DNA of 64,000 bases. Origin: Mytilisepta virgata (taxonomy: Eukaryota; Mollusca; Bivalvia; Mytilida; Mytilidae). The notes below the pieces were generated by a model that saw only the letters and a program-made list of their open reading frames with translations, was not told the DNA's origin and made no database searches. A program made the position numbers and the translations under genes. Location of the stretch: NCBI GenBank assembly GCA_028015205.1, contig CM051508.1, positions 13,286,001 through 13,350,000 on the forward strand. The letters are read 5' to 3'. Below are positions 22,140 to 35,700 of this stretch, piece after piece (the stretch's first letter is position 1; each line of letters begins with the position of its first letter).

Positions 22140-22290
22140 TTAAGGGTGTTCACTAATACCGATCAGTTCAGCTTGTACTTGACTTAACACTTCTGCTGCA
22201 TGTTCCGCCTGCCATTCTTGGAGTCTTGTTCCAAATTCATCTCGGTGTTTTTTCATTTTTGCTTCTGATTTATCAATTTCTGCATTCATC
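22140..22290 (-). CDS. Small gene exon 3 (stop)
   Basis: Acceptor GATTTAG; one base completes an Arg codon, then 49 codons and TAA at 22142-22140. Amphipathic, likely helical (RDEFGTRLQEWQAEHAAEVL). The 3' UTR runs toward 21690. Confidence 0.7.
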
Positions 22291-25200
22291 CTAAATCATT
22301 TTGAAAAAAAGAAAATTTTATAAAATTGCATAATAAAACATTTAAAAAAATTAAAAGTTGAACACGTCGATATATATGAATATCATTTAAGGGGGTACAG
22401 AACTCTTTAAAAATCAGCTGAACGTTTAAATCACATATTATTAGTAAAGAGAAATCAAGCTTCTCAATGATCAAAATTAGTATTTGTCAAACTGCTATAT
22501 ATCCAATGAAATTATTCCCTTAAATTGTGTGGTTAAAATTTTTGAAATTTTTATATTTTTGTCAACAGGTCAAAGTAAATATTTCATCAAAATTTTATGA
22601 AAATTAAACGACCCAAATCTATTTGTCAAAGTGTTGGGTACCCCCTTAATAAACACTTTTCTGTTCAAACCTTATTCATAAATTTTAACAACCAGAAAGA
22701 AAGTCAATGAGCAACATTAATACACTATCTTCCTGTATAAAGGGGAGATAAATCTTCATTTTACATTGTTTTCTTTTATCCTTATACTGAAGTTATATCT
22801 AACCCACAATTCCTTCTTATACAATAGCTAAAATCATATCGTTTCATACTCATTATGAAATATATGTTTTTAAGCAGATTTTCCGACAGAAAAAATCTGG
22901 TTATTAGCTTACAATATTTGGCAAGCAGGCAGATGTGGATGGGAGGTCCACTCCAAACAGTGATGAAAGATAATCCAGATTGCTGTCACTCTGATATCTT
23001 CTTATTTGATACCATTAAAAAATTTAAGGAAATAAAAATCCTTAGAATTTCGATAAGACTCACATATTGGAATATTGAAGTACTAGCTTTAGGCTTTTTT
23101 GAAATTAAAAATCCTGATAATTTTGACAAGATTCACAAATTGGAATATTGAATTACAAGCTTTAGGCTGTTTAGATAATACAGTACAACACTCCATCATT
23201 TATTGTTCTTACCTTCGGCTTTCAGAAATTGCTTTAGAAAAGAAGTTTGCTGTTCTCTCATCATCTATTTCATCTGTAGCATCCATTTTGCCATCATCCT
23301 AAAAATAATATAAAAGTCATGCATGATTTATTTTTTACACCTCCCTCTTGTCAGAAATTTTTTTACACTCCAAATCTGCATTATAACACACATCACTTCT
23401 ATAAAAACTAGAGGCTCCCAGGAGCCTGTATCGCTCACCTGGACTATGTCCATCTTGACTGGCAGCCTGTCAAGTTCCAACTGGCTCACTGGTTTCAAAC
23501 AAGATCTTTCAGTGATTTTTCCACTTAGGCCTTAAGTTAAACACTGTTGGGCTTTGGCGGCCACTTGGATGATGGGTGGGGTCATAGGATATAACTAAGG
23601 ACTGGCTCTGGTGGCCATTTTGGATGGCGGGCAGCGTCATTGGAAACAATTCTGAAAGAGGACCACCAAAGGACCATTGCTGCTAACTTTTGTTCCAATT
23701 AGCCAAGTGGTTTCAGACAAGAAGATCTTTAATTAAATTCCCCATGGGGTCCTATGTTAAACTATGTTCGGCTCTGGCGGCCATCTTGGATGTAGATGTG
23801 GTCATCGGATAAAATTCTGAAAGAGGACCACCTAAGAACCATTGCTGCCAAGTTTTGTTCCAATTGGCCCAGTTGTTTCAGAGGAGTAGATCTTTAAAGT
23901 AAAGTTTAAGACTACGGACGCCAAGTGATGGCAATAGCTCACATGGCCCTTTGGTCCAGGTGAGCTAAAAAAGGTATTTTATACCGGTGTGGGACAATGT
24001 CATTAAACATTTTTTCCTGTAAATATATAATACAGACTTTAACCCTGTGTAAATCACAATTCCATCTAATATAAACTATACTATTTTGCTAGAAAATAAA
24101 TTACCCTTTTCATATTTAAGTATGCACACATTTAAAACTATTGTATCTAAACAATAGAATCATAGAGTTCTTTAATAATGCTGTTATAAACAATGATTCT
24201 GCAATGCATTTAGAGGTTTACCTAGACCAATTTAGCATGGCGCTGCACCATGCCTCCATCTTTAAGCACCATGCTGCCCTCATCATGAATTTTACATTGT
24301 GCCCCCAAGTGGTGAAACCTAACTTCCAATTTTTAGTTTAATCTTATCTTTTTGAAACTGATTTGCATTTAATCATGTACACCTGTTGTGTTGGCACACT
24401 TTTATACCATCACACTAGGGTAACGGCTGTTTATTGCAGGTTTTGATAAATATACAGCCCTCATGTCAAGGTAGGGTGTCCCCAATATTATCTTTTTTAA
24501 CCAATGAGTGGCCTCAAAATACAAAATTTACCATGCCTTCACAAATTTCTGGGGAAAGCACTATGCATTCCTTAGGGTTCTAGATCTACAGTTGACATTA
24601 ACTACACTGTTTGATAGGTGATTCACATGTACAACAGTAGCCACAAAAAATAAAAGATTTATATTGTTTTGTCTTATTTTATGTTAATGTTTTGCTTTTG
24701 GAATTACTGCTGTCACTGATTTGTCTATGATTTTCTTAGTTAGTAATTTCCCCATTTTACCAAACGCTTTTGACTCAATTGTTCTTTTCATGACTAATTG
24801 ACTGTATTTTACCACCAAATCTATCTAAACACCTGAGAATATTAATTTTGAGTTATTTCCCTTTTGCTGCATGGTCAATGTCATAACCACAGACCTCAAT
24901 GACATGCTTAAAATTAGACAGAAAAAGTATTGTTTTGTTACAATTCACTTCTTATGGTCCTGAACGATTTTTTAACAACTTAACCAAAACCCAATCTCAA
25001 CTAACGTATCCTTTTTAAACACTCCATTTTTTCTTTGAGGTATGACTGAATTGACGTAGGATAATATCAAAATATTTAAAAATGAATTTTTTGGACATGA
25101 AACAAATTTTCCAAAAAAAAAAAAAACAAAAAAAAACGTATGCATGTTTAATGGTTTCCAATTTTCTTATATATAATAAAAGCTTAACCAAATTTCGAAC

Positions 25201-26278
25201 ACTTTCAGAAGGTATTATTTTACATCCAATCAAAACGTGCAGCAAAGTAATCCGACCCTAGTGATCACACGAGACTAAATGTCCAATCAAAAATTTAGTT
25301 ATTTTTGTGTAATAATACAATGCTGGCTGGTAATTTCGTTTGTTCGGTAAGTCTGTTCATTGAACGTTATTTAAACGAAATGAACGGACTTACCGGACGA
25401 ACGAAATTTGCTGGACTTGGGGGGATAATCCAATAAGGCCCAAAAAAAAATATGTGTGTTTTCGGTCACCCAACCGACCCTAGTTTTATCGTCCCAACCC
25501 TAACTTTTTTATTGGCAATTTTCTGAAATTCCTGCCTTTTCCGTTACCGGTACCGGTATTTATCGTATTAAACAACAATGGCAGCACCGTGTCGCCAGCA
25601 TTTTGTCGCTAACATTTAAACAGTGACCCCATTTAAAAGCAGACAAAAATGTCATAGCTCCGTTAAACAATTCAAGAACTTTCATTGATATAGATGATAT
25701 TCAATAAATATCATGATAGTGACAATTGTCATTTGTAAAACAATGATTCATGTAAAGTAATGTCTCCAATTAAATTTTGAGGTTACTCCTACATTGTCAG
25801 TCGGAGAAGTAGTTTAATTTTCCAGTGTTAAGCTGTTTACTTTTACCTGTTTTAATGAGCCCTTAAAATAAAAACCAACCTACCCACCCTATTTTTTTCA
25901 GCATGTGACAGTAAACTCACATATTTTTTTTTGGCCTAAGGATCAGAAAAAACAAAGCCTAAAATTTTTAAATAGATATCCAAAAAAATGTTTGATGTTT
26001 TGGTTAATGTTCAGAAAAAGATTCATTTACCCTTACGTTTTTTGGTTCCTTATTTCTTTTTGATCTTTCATGTCTTTGATAAGTTTGAAGTTTTGTGAAG
26101 TTCAAACTTGTTTTTGACCTTTCCTTTCAAATATTATATTTTGTATTTTATTATTAATATTAATGTCATTTATTATTCAAGTGACAAAAACCTTTTGTTT
26201 CTTATAATGTTCTGTCACAAAGTCTTCAAGGCTTTTATTTTCCTCAGACGAATTTTTGTTGTCATCTTTGTCCGCCAT
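22140..26278 (-). CDS. Small charged helical protein, unrecognised (3 exons, divergent from ODAD4)
   Basis: Minus-strand exons 26278-26192, 23298-23213 and 22290-22140 join in phases 0 and 2 into 107 codons (106 aa plus TAA). The N-terminus (MADKDDNKNSSEENK) is acidic and disordered. The C-terminal 75 residues (EIDDERTANFFSK, then KMKKHRDEFGTRLQEW) look helical. Acceptors TTTTTAG and GATTTAG and donor AG/GTAAGA are good. The exon 1 donor AAG/GTTTTT is weak, so a further exon or another donor (GTGACA six codons into the last part) is possible. An AATAAA signal lies at 21712-21707 on this strand, about 430 bp after the stop. I do not recognise the family. Sharing a promoter with ODAD4 suggests co-expression, possibly ciliary; that is inference. 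Confidence 0.62.
22387..22649 (-). mobile_element. TTAAGGGGGTAC MITE, copy 2
   Basis: TTAAGGGGGTACAG at one end and GGTACCCCCTTAA at the other; interior shared with copies 1, 3 and 4. In an intron of the small minus-strand gene. Confidence 0.82.
22881..22995 (+). repeat. Dispersed repeat fragment (AATCTGGTTAT family)
   Basis: Shares AGAAAAAATCTGGTTAT and TCCAAACAGTGATGAAAGA-like blocks with 28886-28975 and 40052-40137. Family not identified. Confidence 0.55.
23213..23298 (-). CDS. Small gene exon 2
   Basis: Acceptor TATTTTTAG, 28 codons plus AG, donor AG/GTAAGAAC. Encodes DDGKMDATDEIDDERTANF followed by FSKAISESR. The donor is near consensus and the phase fits exon 3. Confidence 0.7.
23408..23966 (-). 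mobile_element. Helentron-like AGCTCACC element, copy 4
   Basis: Minus strand: AGCTCACCTGGACC ... CAGGTGAGCGATACAGGCTC, CTGGGAGCCTCTAG-TT. About 560 bp with two to three satellite-like units. In intron 1 of the small gene. Confidence 0.85.
23967..26191. other. Intron 1 of the small minus-strand gene
   Basis: AT-rich with no recognised exon. An unseen small exon of the minus-strand gene could lie here because the first donor is weak. Confidence 0.4.
25332..25408. repeat. Imperfect palindrome
   Basis: AATTTCGTTTGTTCGGTAAG pairs with CTTACCGGACGAACGAAATT; arms of about 27 bp and a loop of about 20. Could be a tiny foldback element. Confidence 0.7.
26192..26278 (-). CDS. Small gene exon 1 (start codon)
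   Basis: ATG at 26278 on the minus strand, preceded by TTTACAA; 29 codons to AAG/GTTTTT. An in-frame TGA follows shortly inside the putative intron. The exact 3' boundary is uncertain. Confidence 0.55.
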
Positions 26279-26579
26279 TTGTAAACAACCATATGAAGTT
26301 GGTATAGTTGTTTTCGTATTTTAGTTCTATTCTGTAAAATTAAAATTCAATGAGTATCTAGTTATCCAAAATTTCTAGTAAACATGGTAAAAGAAGAATT
26401 ATCCGATTTTCATTTGCAAAATAAAAGTGTTAATGCGTCGTTGCTATGGTAAACTTCGAGCGTAAATACTTCGGAAAACCTCTAGAGTTACCATTAAACT
26501 TAGCAGGTGCCCGTGGACTTGGAAACAGACAACAGCAGTCAGAAAGATATCCCATCTGTAACAGTGGTAAACGATAAAG
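26279..26579. promoter_or_regulatory. Bidirectional promoter between ODAD4 and the small gene
   Basis: 301 bp separate the two divergent start codons. The stretch must hold both 5' UTRs and a shared core promoter. No TATA box is evident. An X-box-like sequence lies inside. Confidence 0.6.
26440..26454 (+). promoter_or_regulatory. RFX X-box-like motif
   Basis: GTTGCTATGGTAAAC, about 125 bp upstream of the ODAD4 ATG. The left half GTTGCT is a perfect half-site; the right half carries one extra A compared with GGTAAC. RFX factors control ciliary genes through such sites close to the start, so the position suits ODAD4. Match is imperfect. Confidence 0.5.
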
Positions 26580-26711
26580 ATGCCAGGAAGACACGGTGAT
26601 AGTGATTCACAAAATGGAGGGGAAGCTGGAACATTTGAAACTCTCAGAGATGAAGGAGAATATTTTGTTCATGTCAAACAATACCAAAAGGCTATTGAGA
26701 GTTTCACAAAG
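26580..26711 (+). CDS. ODAD4: ODAD4 exon 1 (start, first half of TPR1)
   Basis: ATG at 26580, 44 codons, donor AAG/GTACAC, phase 0. A polar leader of about 18 residues, then a TPR helix pair (GEYFVHVKQYQKAIESFTK). Confidence 0.9.
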
Positions 26712-29700
26712 GTACACTACTGTAGATTGTACATGCACAGAAAAGTCACAGTTTTGTTCATGTACATGTATATATACCACTTATGTTAATTAGATTAAAG
26801 GTTACTGATTGGATTAACTTACAATCATTATTTTAATTGGTTAAAAGTTAAAGTGATTAATTGACTTAAAAGATTAGAATGGATTATTGATGCTAATCCT
26901 TTTATTTTTGATATTAGATTATAGGTTTTTAGATAAAATACATTACAACCATAACATACACATACAATGCATACAATATATATATTTTTCAGTCATATAT
27001 GAATTATTGAATGAATACTTTATTCTCATAAACATACATGTTATAGAGAAATTACATACAACATAAATACAAAATATACAGTGCGTGCGTAAACAATAAT
27101 GTGACAAATCAATACACAATCTAACCAGGAGGGGCGACCTTTGATAAAACAATTCTAATAAATTTTGCTAAATTTTCTAATACTGTAAGATCAGATGAAT
27201 TGAACAACTTATGAAATTTTATAGAGTTATAATTTTGTTGACAATAATCAGGCAGAAATTTCTTACGTTCTACCTTAAAAGGTTTACATGTAAAAATATA
27301 ATGATACTCACTGCCAATTTTGTGTGAGTCACAATTGGGACACAATCTCTCGTTTCTAGGAGTATTGTTCCATCTCCCCGTTTCTATGGGTAAACGATGG
27401 CTACCACATCTAAATTTGCACAAAGAAAATAATAAATATGATGGTAAAACTGCAAGATATTTTTCCATACAAAAATCTGTTTTGAACATCCTATAGCATA
27501 TTGTCTTTGAAGAATTGAAAATGTCTGAGAACCATTCTTGTTTATACTGATCCTTCAATTTTAAATCAACACAGTTTACAATATGATTCCTATTTTGATC
27601 CAGGACTGTGGAAATTTACCTTTTTAATCTTGGGAATCCTGAATTTAAACTTTCATTGTCAATTAAGGAATGTTATTTCAAATTTTAGATTTACAATTCT
27701 TGTTCACAAATTTAAGATGAGACTTAAGTTAGAATTAGATTTGTTTTTCCCTCCAAAATTGGCCCATAAGCCAATCCAAAATTCGTTACTGACCTCTAGA
27801 GTGAAATTTATTTTTTATTTCTAATTTCTGTGGAGTGATATAATTTTTTTTTTGTTCAGTTGTGTTCAGGAATTTAATCATCAGTATGATTTAAAAAAAA
27901 ATTAAAATTAAAAATGGCCTTAATATTAAAATTTTAAAGTCTGTTCTGGATTTTAAGATCACTCTGACCTCTTTCCTGTAAGAAAACTTTGACGCTGAAA
28001 AATAATATCACAAATGACCAAAATCTAAATCCAAAATTTGTCATTTTAAATGCATGCATATATATATATATACATATTATATGTCATCAAATTGGTTTAA
28101 AACTTTCAATATTTGTGTAAAAAGAAAACTTGTATCTTTATAGGCATTGGAGATGAACCAAGATGATAAGAATTGTCTTGTTACAAGATCAAAATGCTGG
28201 CTGCAACTTGGTAATGCAGAAAATGCACTAACAGATGCAGAGACAGCTCTACAGCAAGATAAAGATTTTATTCGGGTAATTTAGAATTGACTTTTTGTGG
28301 TTTATTGCTACACAAAGACCTCTGGAAATTATCAAGCTTATATGAAAGTAGATCTAGGGGTAAATATTGATGATACAACAACTTAGAAGAAACGTTGCAA
28401 AGTACAAAAATGGGTCATTGTACAGTGTTCAAAATAGGGAATCGAAAGTGCTTACATAAATGCTCTAAATGTCCCATTATTCAACTGATATGAAGCAGTT
28501 CAAATGAAATCACAAAATGTAGAAAATAAAAGCAATACTTCTAAATACATAAGAAATAATAAAAGTATACAATTAACCATTAACAGTAATCAAGACATTT
28601 AAACCTATGACCATGTAATACTAGTTTAGAGAGTACTTATGATCAGCATGATACCCTTTGCACTTGTGAAAGTTGCAGGAAAAAAAAAACCGAAAACAAA
28701 ATATATACAGTAAAAATCAGTAAAGAACAGAACGTAAGTCAGTAAGTCTGAGTTAATCTGATATTGTCTTATCCATCCATTCCAGGTCAAATTTACAAGA
28801 TAAAAAAAGACAGAAATAACATATAAAAAAGATAATCCCGTTTTGTTTGTTTATTTTGTTTTTGTTTTTGCTATTGTTTTTTCCAATAGAAAGAATCTGG
28901 TTATAAGTTGAGTGATGTTCATCAGGGTATCAGACAGCTCCAAACATTAATGAAGGAAAATCAGGTTAGCTGTCAATCAAACAGCTTCATGTTTTCTTTT
29001 TGCTATTCCCCACTTGCAGATATTGGAGTTGTCTCCCATATGCAAGAGTGGTCTTTCCTGACAGAAGGTGTATTGTATTCAATGTGAAGGACAATAAATA
29101 TTTATAATTTTGTCTGAAGTTATTGAAATACTCAAGGCCTTCATCAGATATTGGAGTTGTCTCCCATATGCAAGAGTGGTCTTTCCTGACAGAAGGTGTA
29201 TTGTATTCAATGTGAAGGACACAAATATTTATAATTTTGTCTGAAGTTATTGAAATACTCAAGGCCTTCATCAGGCATCGAAAAATGTGGCATAATAGGT
29301 ATATCCAAAAACATATATTATATATGTAGGATATTGTTAGGAAGAAAACATATTTTGCAGGAAAATGACAATATGTACATTGATATCTATGGAAGACACA
29401 TTCTCCAAAGAGCAGATTACTCTGTAAATGGGAGACAACTTACATGTACCAAAAATAGGGAATACTGAATTAAAAACTGGATGTAGTCATTTGAAATACC
29501 ATTTCAGACCATTATTTCTAATCATGTGTAGAAAAACAAACCTGTATTTGTAATTGCAGGGACTGTATCAGAAGGCAGAAGCATTATACCAGATTGGTGA
29601 TTTTGAGATGGCCCTTGTATTTTTTCACAGAGGACACAGATTAAGACCAGAGTTACAGGAACTGAGAATGGGGATACAAAAATGCGAGGAAGCCATTAAT

Positions 29701-32700
29701 AACAGCATTGGAAGTAAATATTAATCAGTTTATGCTTAATAACAAATGAGAAGTTTCAGAAACAACGAGTGACAAGAGTTTGATGTGCAATATGTGCACC
29801 CGCCCACATGTCTTGTCAGTAGTGCATGGGGTTATATTCTATAAGGCCAAACAGAAAAAAATTGTGTGGTTTTGGTTTCTAGATTTTTTATGCTGGTTTT
29901 GTCCTGTTTTCAGCAAAGTTGCTTGTTTCTGGAAAACCTGGTGATAATCTTAAAGAATGTTTAGAATAAACAAGTATTTGTTGGAAAACTTGAACCCAAG
30001 TTAAGAATTTAAAGAAAAAAAAAACCAAAATGATTTGAATGTAAAAGTTACCAAGAAGGTGAAACTAAAGCTATTGCTGACAAAGTATTATTCAAGTATT
30101 TGTGAGAGGCTGTTATGAAATTTAGAGAAAGAGTCATTTTAACAGATTTAGCCCCTTTCTAAAATTTAGATAATATTGCTTTTGTAAAAATACTGAGCAT
30201 ATTGGTTTGCCACATGCCAAGATGTTTTATTTTTGGTTAGAATTTTACTCCAGTATGATTTTTTTTAAAAATAACAAAGTAAAGGTATTTTAAAAGTTTG
30301 TATATTTGGACTGATTTACACCAGCATTCAGATTTTGTATGCAATTTCTGCTCTTAATGCTATGTTTTCTGTTTTAGCACCAGAGTCAGTGAAATTAGAG
30401 TCATCCGGGGATTTGTCATATTTCTTTAAACATGAGGAGGTATGTAGGCTTTCCAGTAATAGTTGAAATTGACAAATAAATTTCTGGATAACTTCCATAA
30501 GTAAAATTTATCTCCTAATGTATTTATTGTTTAAATTCTTTGCTATTTATCACCATAGAGGTTTTGTTTTGAAATTATTGCCAAGTAAAATGTCTTTTTT
30601 GATATGATTTTGTAATTTCCCATTTAATTCTAATACTTGTTTCTAAACTACTGAAATTTAATTTTTTTTTCTCGAAAAGTTGATGTTTAATAGAAAAATT
30701 TTCAAAATACTACAATATATCATGATAAAACATATTTTATAAAAGTATTAAGTTTCAAGAAGTTTTAAGATTCAAGGCAAAAAATTATTTGTGTAAAATT
30801 TTAAACTAATATATGGTATGTTTTACTTGAATGTATTTATTTTTAAATTTTTTGATGTAAATTTTATAGGCAATGTTTCTCAAGGTATAAACAACTATAA
30901 AAATATGCTAGTGTGTCATTGGAACTAATGCTAGTTTGTTATTGATTTGAATAACTTCGGTTAGCTGTATGTGTTGATCAGTTCATAAGAATGATATTTA
31001 TATTTTTTCTCAAACTCTACCTATATCATTGAAATAGTTGCCTGTGGGCAATATTTTAGCAGTTTTCAGAGAAAGTTATTATTTAAGATATTTTACTGCA
31101 GTTATTTAGAGTTATTTTTCTTGAAAATAATATAATGTCCAACAATGTAATTTTTTGTAATTAAATCCATTTTGGAGATAACTTAAAATTAACTTTGATA
31201 GGTGGAAAATCTATAAAGATGTCCTAGTATGGGGAGAATTATTTACGACAAATACTAAACGCTTGAGAAACAATGTTTTTCAATAGTTTTATAAAAAATC
31301 AGTATAGCAAAAACTGTTGTTGAATTTTCTTTAAAAAAACATCTTATATACAAGAGAAAAATTTTGGCAGTCCATTTCTGTAGAGAGAATTCTTAAAGTA
31401 AGATATGTATTATCTCCCCTTGGTTGCTAAGATAGAACAGATAATGGCTCATTAAATGAGAGACATAAGAATTTGTACAGAACACATATTACAGCTGATC
31501 GAAGCTATTTATCGATGACAAAAGAATAACGAAAATATTAATTAATGAGGATTTAACATTTAATGTTGTGATGCAATTGTTACAATTTTGATTTAATATA
31601 TATGTTTGAATAATGATAATATATTACTGTCTCTCGATCATTGAATAGTCTCAGACGAATCAACGTTATTTTACAGTTAGTAGTCTCCCTGGATTCAGAT
31701 GTTTCATTCTTAGTGTGTAGGTTTCATTTGATACTCCCTGGAATGTTATGAATAGTCTCCCCTGAATTGATGTCACATTTGAGTAGTCTCCCATGGATTT
31801 GTTTCATTTAATAAATGTTTTATTGGATAGTTTCTCTTAAGTAAATCTTTTTATGAGTAGTTTCCCTTGATCAGGATTTCATTTAGTAGTCACCATTGAA
31901 CAAAAGCTCTCATTGAATATAGTCACCATATTAAGGGAGGGGGGGGGGTTTACAGAACACCTAAGGGAATTAACTCTTTAAAAATCTGCTGAACGTTTTA
32001 ATCACATACTATTAATAAACAGAAATCAAGCTTCTCAATGATCAAAATATATCCAATAAAATTATTCCTGTAAATTGTGTGGTTCAAATTTTTAGACTTT
32101 TGTCAACAGGTCAAAGTGAATAATTCATCAAAATTTTATGAGAACTAAATGAGCCAAATCTATTTTAGTCAAAGTGTTGGGTACCCCCTTAATATTTATT
32201 CAATAGTTTCCCTCATAAAAGAAGTTCAATTCTGGCTTCCGATGTAATTTGATTTTATATTAGTGCATTGGTTAAACCAAGTGATTAACTTTTTTATCCA
32301 GAATTTTTATTTTGTCTGTATTGCATTTCGTAAATATGAAAAACAGGATGAAACTATTTTGAAAATATGCGAATATTTAATAATGGTAGATAATACATTA
32401 TATTTCAGCAACAAGATGGAAAATTGGCAATTTTAGGTTTCTTACTCAATTTGAGGTGTTTATTAATACTTGTTAATGTTACAAGCACCTGTTTATACTG
32501 TTATTTTAGTTTTGTTATTGATTGTGTCCCTTGAATTTAACTAATTTATGGTGGTTTTATTATTTTTAGATTATCATTAACAGTATACCTATACTAATAT
32601 TTTCACAATTATTTTATGTTTATTAGAAAATAATTGCTAAATGAACATTCCCCATTGTTTTCCGTTTGTGTAATTATAAAACTTACCTTATTGGTCGGGT

Positions 32701-35700
32701 TGTTGTCTCTTTGACGCATTCCCCGTTCCCATTCTCTATTTTCATGTACTCAAATGGTAGATTGATGTGTAACTCTACAGGGTTGAGTTCATATCTTTCA
32801 TTGTAAACATTTCAGTCTCTTTAGTTGACAGGAGTCCACAATGTAAATTCCTTAAATTATTATTCATTTTTTTTAATCTTTTTTTGAAGAGGGGGGGAGG
32901 AGGAATTTTGTGTCATTTTTCTTCAGGATAATTTTCCTGCTATGCATTTTATTATTGCCACTAGACATTAAACAATAATCCATCTATCCATCTTAATGAT
33001 AAAGATGAGAGCGACCAGTAGATGCTGCTAGCTTCAGAGAATTTTATCTATTCTTTTTACCAGTGAGAGACCAAAAATAGGAAATTGTATGAAAGGTTAT
33101 CATAATTCCAAAATAAATGCATTGACTCTGACAGGATTTAAATTGCAACATTTAAAAGGTTTTGATTTCTGCTAGGTAAATATCCTGTTACAAAAATACA
33201 GGAATTAATTATTGCAATATTTGGTGTTGACGAAGAATTGCAATAATAAATTTGTATGCATATCCTTGAATTTACAGTATATTTGTGGTAAAAAAAGTTT
33301 TAAAAAATTCAGGTTTATGAATGTTGTGGTTACCATGGTTACTAATCATTAATATAGTGTTGTTTTCTAACAAATTAAATCATTTATTTATAATGCTAAT
33401 AGGAAGAGAAGAAAAAGGTAAAATTAAATAAACTTCTGTGCACTGTGTTGTCATGGTAACAGTTTCATGCTCTAACTTTGGATTTTTTTTTTTCACAAAA
33501 AAATGTTTTATGAAACAATTTTTCATCTATGTGTTAGTTAATTTGTTTTATAAAGATTAGAGCATGAATTTAAATTAATAACAAATTTTTTATATAGGAA
33601 CTTAAGTTAACAAAATTACTGTTTTCATTTTCAGCAAAATTCTGTTCTTTTAATTAATTTTTTCTATGGTTATGGAATAATTTCTCTTTTTTGTTTATTT
33701 TATGCACTTTGAATACAAATAGGTTTCAATTAATGTTTGTTATGCATTTTCTTTTACTCTTGTTTTTTTTTAATTTTTTTCTTTCTTTCTGTCCATTCAT
33801 TTACATTGTTTATGTTTTAAAGAATTATTTCAGTTACTTATTTGTCAAATATCATATTTTATTCAAAAAAAATTTTAAAAAGGGAACTTCATGTATATAT
33901 ATCAATAACTACAAAGTTCACATGTCCTTATGTTCTCGAATTTAATGTATGTTAATTGTAATGAAAACAAGATTATTTCTTTAAAAAGAAATTGATAACA
34001 AAATCTGAATTCTTAAAATTCTGTTCAATATCCTCCCAAAAATAGCTTGTCATGCTGATCCCTACTCAGCCAATCAGAAATCCAGAAATTGTTTCATTCA
34101 AAGTTCAAATCTTTGATGCTGACAAACAATTCCAAAATGAATTCTTATGGTAAAATATGTTTGCACTATTTGGTCTGAAACTCTGTATAAATCTTTTGTA
34201 TGGATTTCACAGAGATATAGTCCTTTCATGTATTTTGTAAGAAATTGAGTTTTCAGTGCTATGTGAAAAAGAATTTCCAACATGAACACAAATACATGTA
34301 TTTCTTTCAATTCGTTATTCATATTGACCACATCTGAATTTTGAATTAATTACCTCCCTTGATTTCTAACTACATCTTATAAATGTGTAATTATGTTGTT
34401 TATTGTGGCAATAAACAACTTTACCTATACATGCATGAAATATTTTTGATTGCCAGGTAGGACATGATGACATCATGTCATTTATAGAATGGTCTTTTAC
34501 ACACACTTATTGGCAAAAAATCACAAAATTTAAAATGTCCCATTAAACATTAAGAGAAGTATTGCATTGGTTAGAAATCAAGGGAGGGAGGAAATGTTGA
34601 ATTTGAATGGGATCATTTGAAATACATAAATGGAATTATTGGTCCATTTTTCCCACAAGCCTCAATAGACAGTTGTGTGGTTCCAGTATTCTACTGCAAA
34701 ATATTTTAATGTCTCTAGTTTCCTATTATGAAAATACCTCTGTCAGCTACATTAACCAACATGTTCTAAGGCTCCAAATTCTTATCTAAATACTAACATT
34801 CTGTCCTCTTAATTCTGAGTAGAATTACAGTAACAGAAATCTAGACGAGTAGTTTGTAAAATAACGCCTCACGGAAACCTGCAAGTCCTATTTTACCCTT
34901 GTAGTTTTTTAGATTATTTTGTTCCTTTGCTTTCAATGTTTTAGAGACTTATTAATATAAAACAATTAAGTCATAGTGATCTAAATAATAAGACAGTGTG
35001 AATTCTAGTCACAGTGACCTAAATATATTTAAAATTACATTTTAGGATGTGCACTGATCAATTTCAAAACTACAATGTTTTCAAATTGTAGTTACACTTT
35101 AATTTGTTAATACATGTACCCTTGTTTGATAAGGTAATAATTGAGGGAAAATGTTGATCAGGATGTGCACTTGTTTTTTGGTATTGCATTGGAATTTCAA
35201 TAGATTATTATGCTCTCTTGATTTTTCATAGGTTTAGTCTCTGAAAAGATATAAAAAATATTTATATATTAGCTCTCTTGACTTTTCATAGGTTTAGTCT
35301 CTGAAAAGATATAAAATATATTTATATAATACTAATTATTATGATAACGAAAAATTTAGATTTTCAATGGGTACGAAAAGAAACTTTTAGAGATATCTGT
35401 GAACAAAATCAATATTTTTCAATTATGTATGAAACCAGAGAAAATTTCACAAGAATGTTAAAAACATAAATAAGTTTTTAATAATAATGAAGACTGAGAA
35501 ATTTAAATATTTTGTAGATATTAGTAATGTCTTATAATTAAATGATGCATTAGTTGTAAAAAGTTTTTATTACATTAAAAAAAAGTTTACCATATTGATT
35601 TTTACTTCAGCAAAAAGAGATGTCTCAGCTAGCACTTAGTGCTAAAAGCAAGACTACTTTAAGTGAAGTGAGAAATTTGAATTTAGTTTGCATCATGGAG

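Noticed and set aside
27121..27558. Independent minus-strand gene of 145 codons
   Set aside because: It is the C-terminal end of a truncated LINE, with the typical zinc motif and 3' tail.
28886..28970. Candidate ODAD4 exon between exons 2 and 3
   Set aside because: It has AG and GT at plausible places, but the sequence also occurs at 22881 and 40052, and joining exon 2 directly to exon 3 restores the family sequence without it.
33691..33945. 84-codon open frame
   Set aside because: T-rich intron sequence giving Phe/Leu runs; no splice context or homology.
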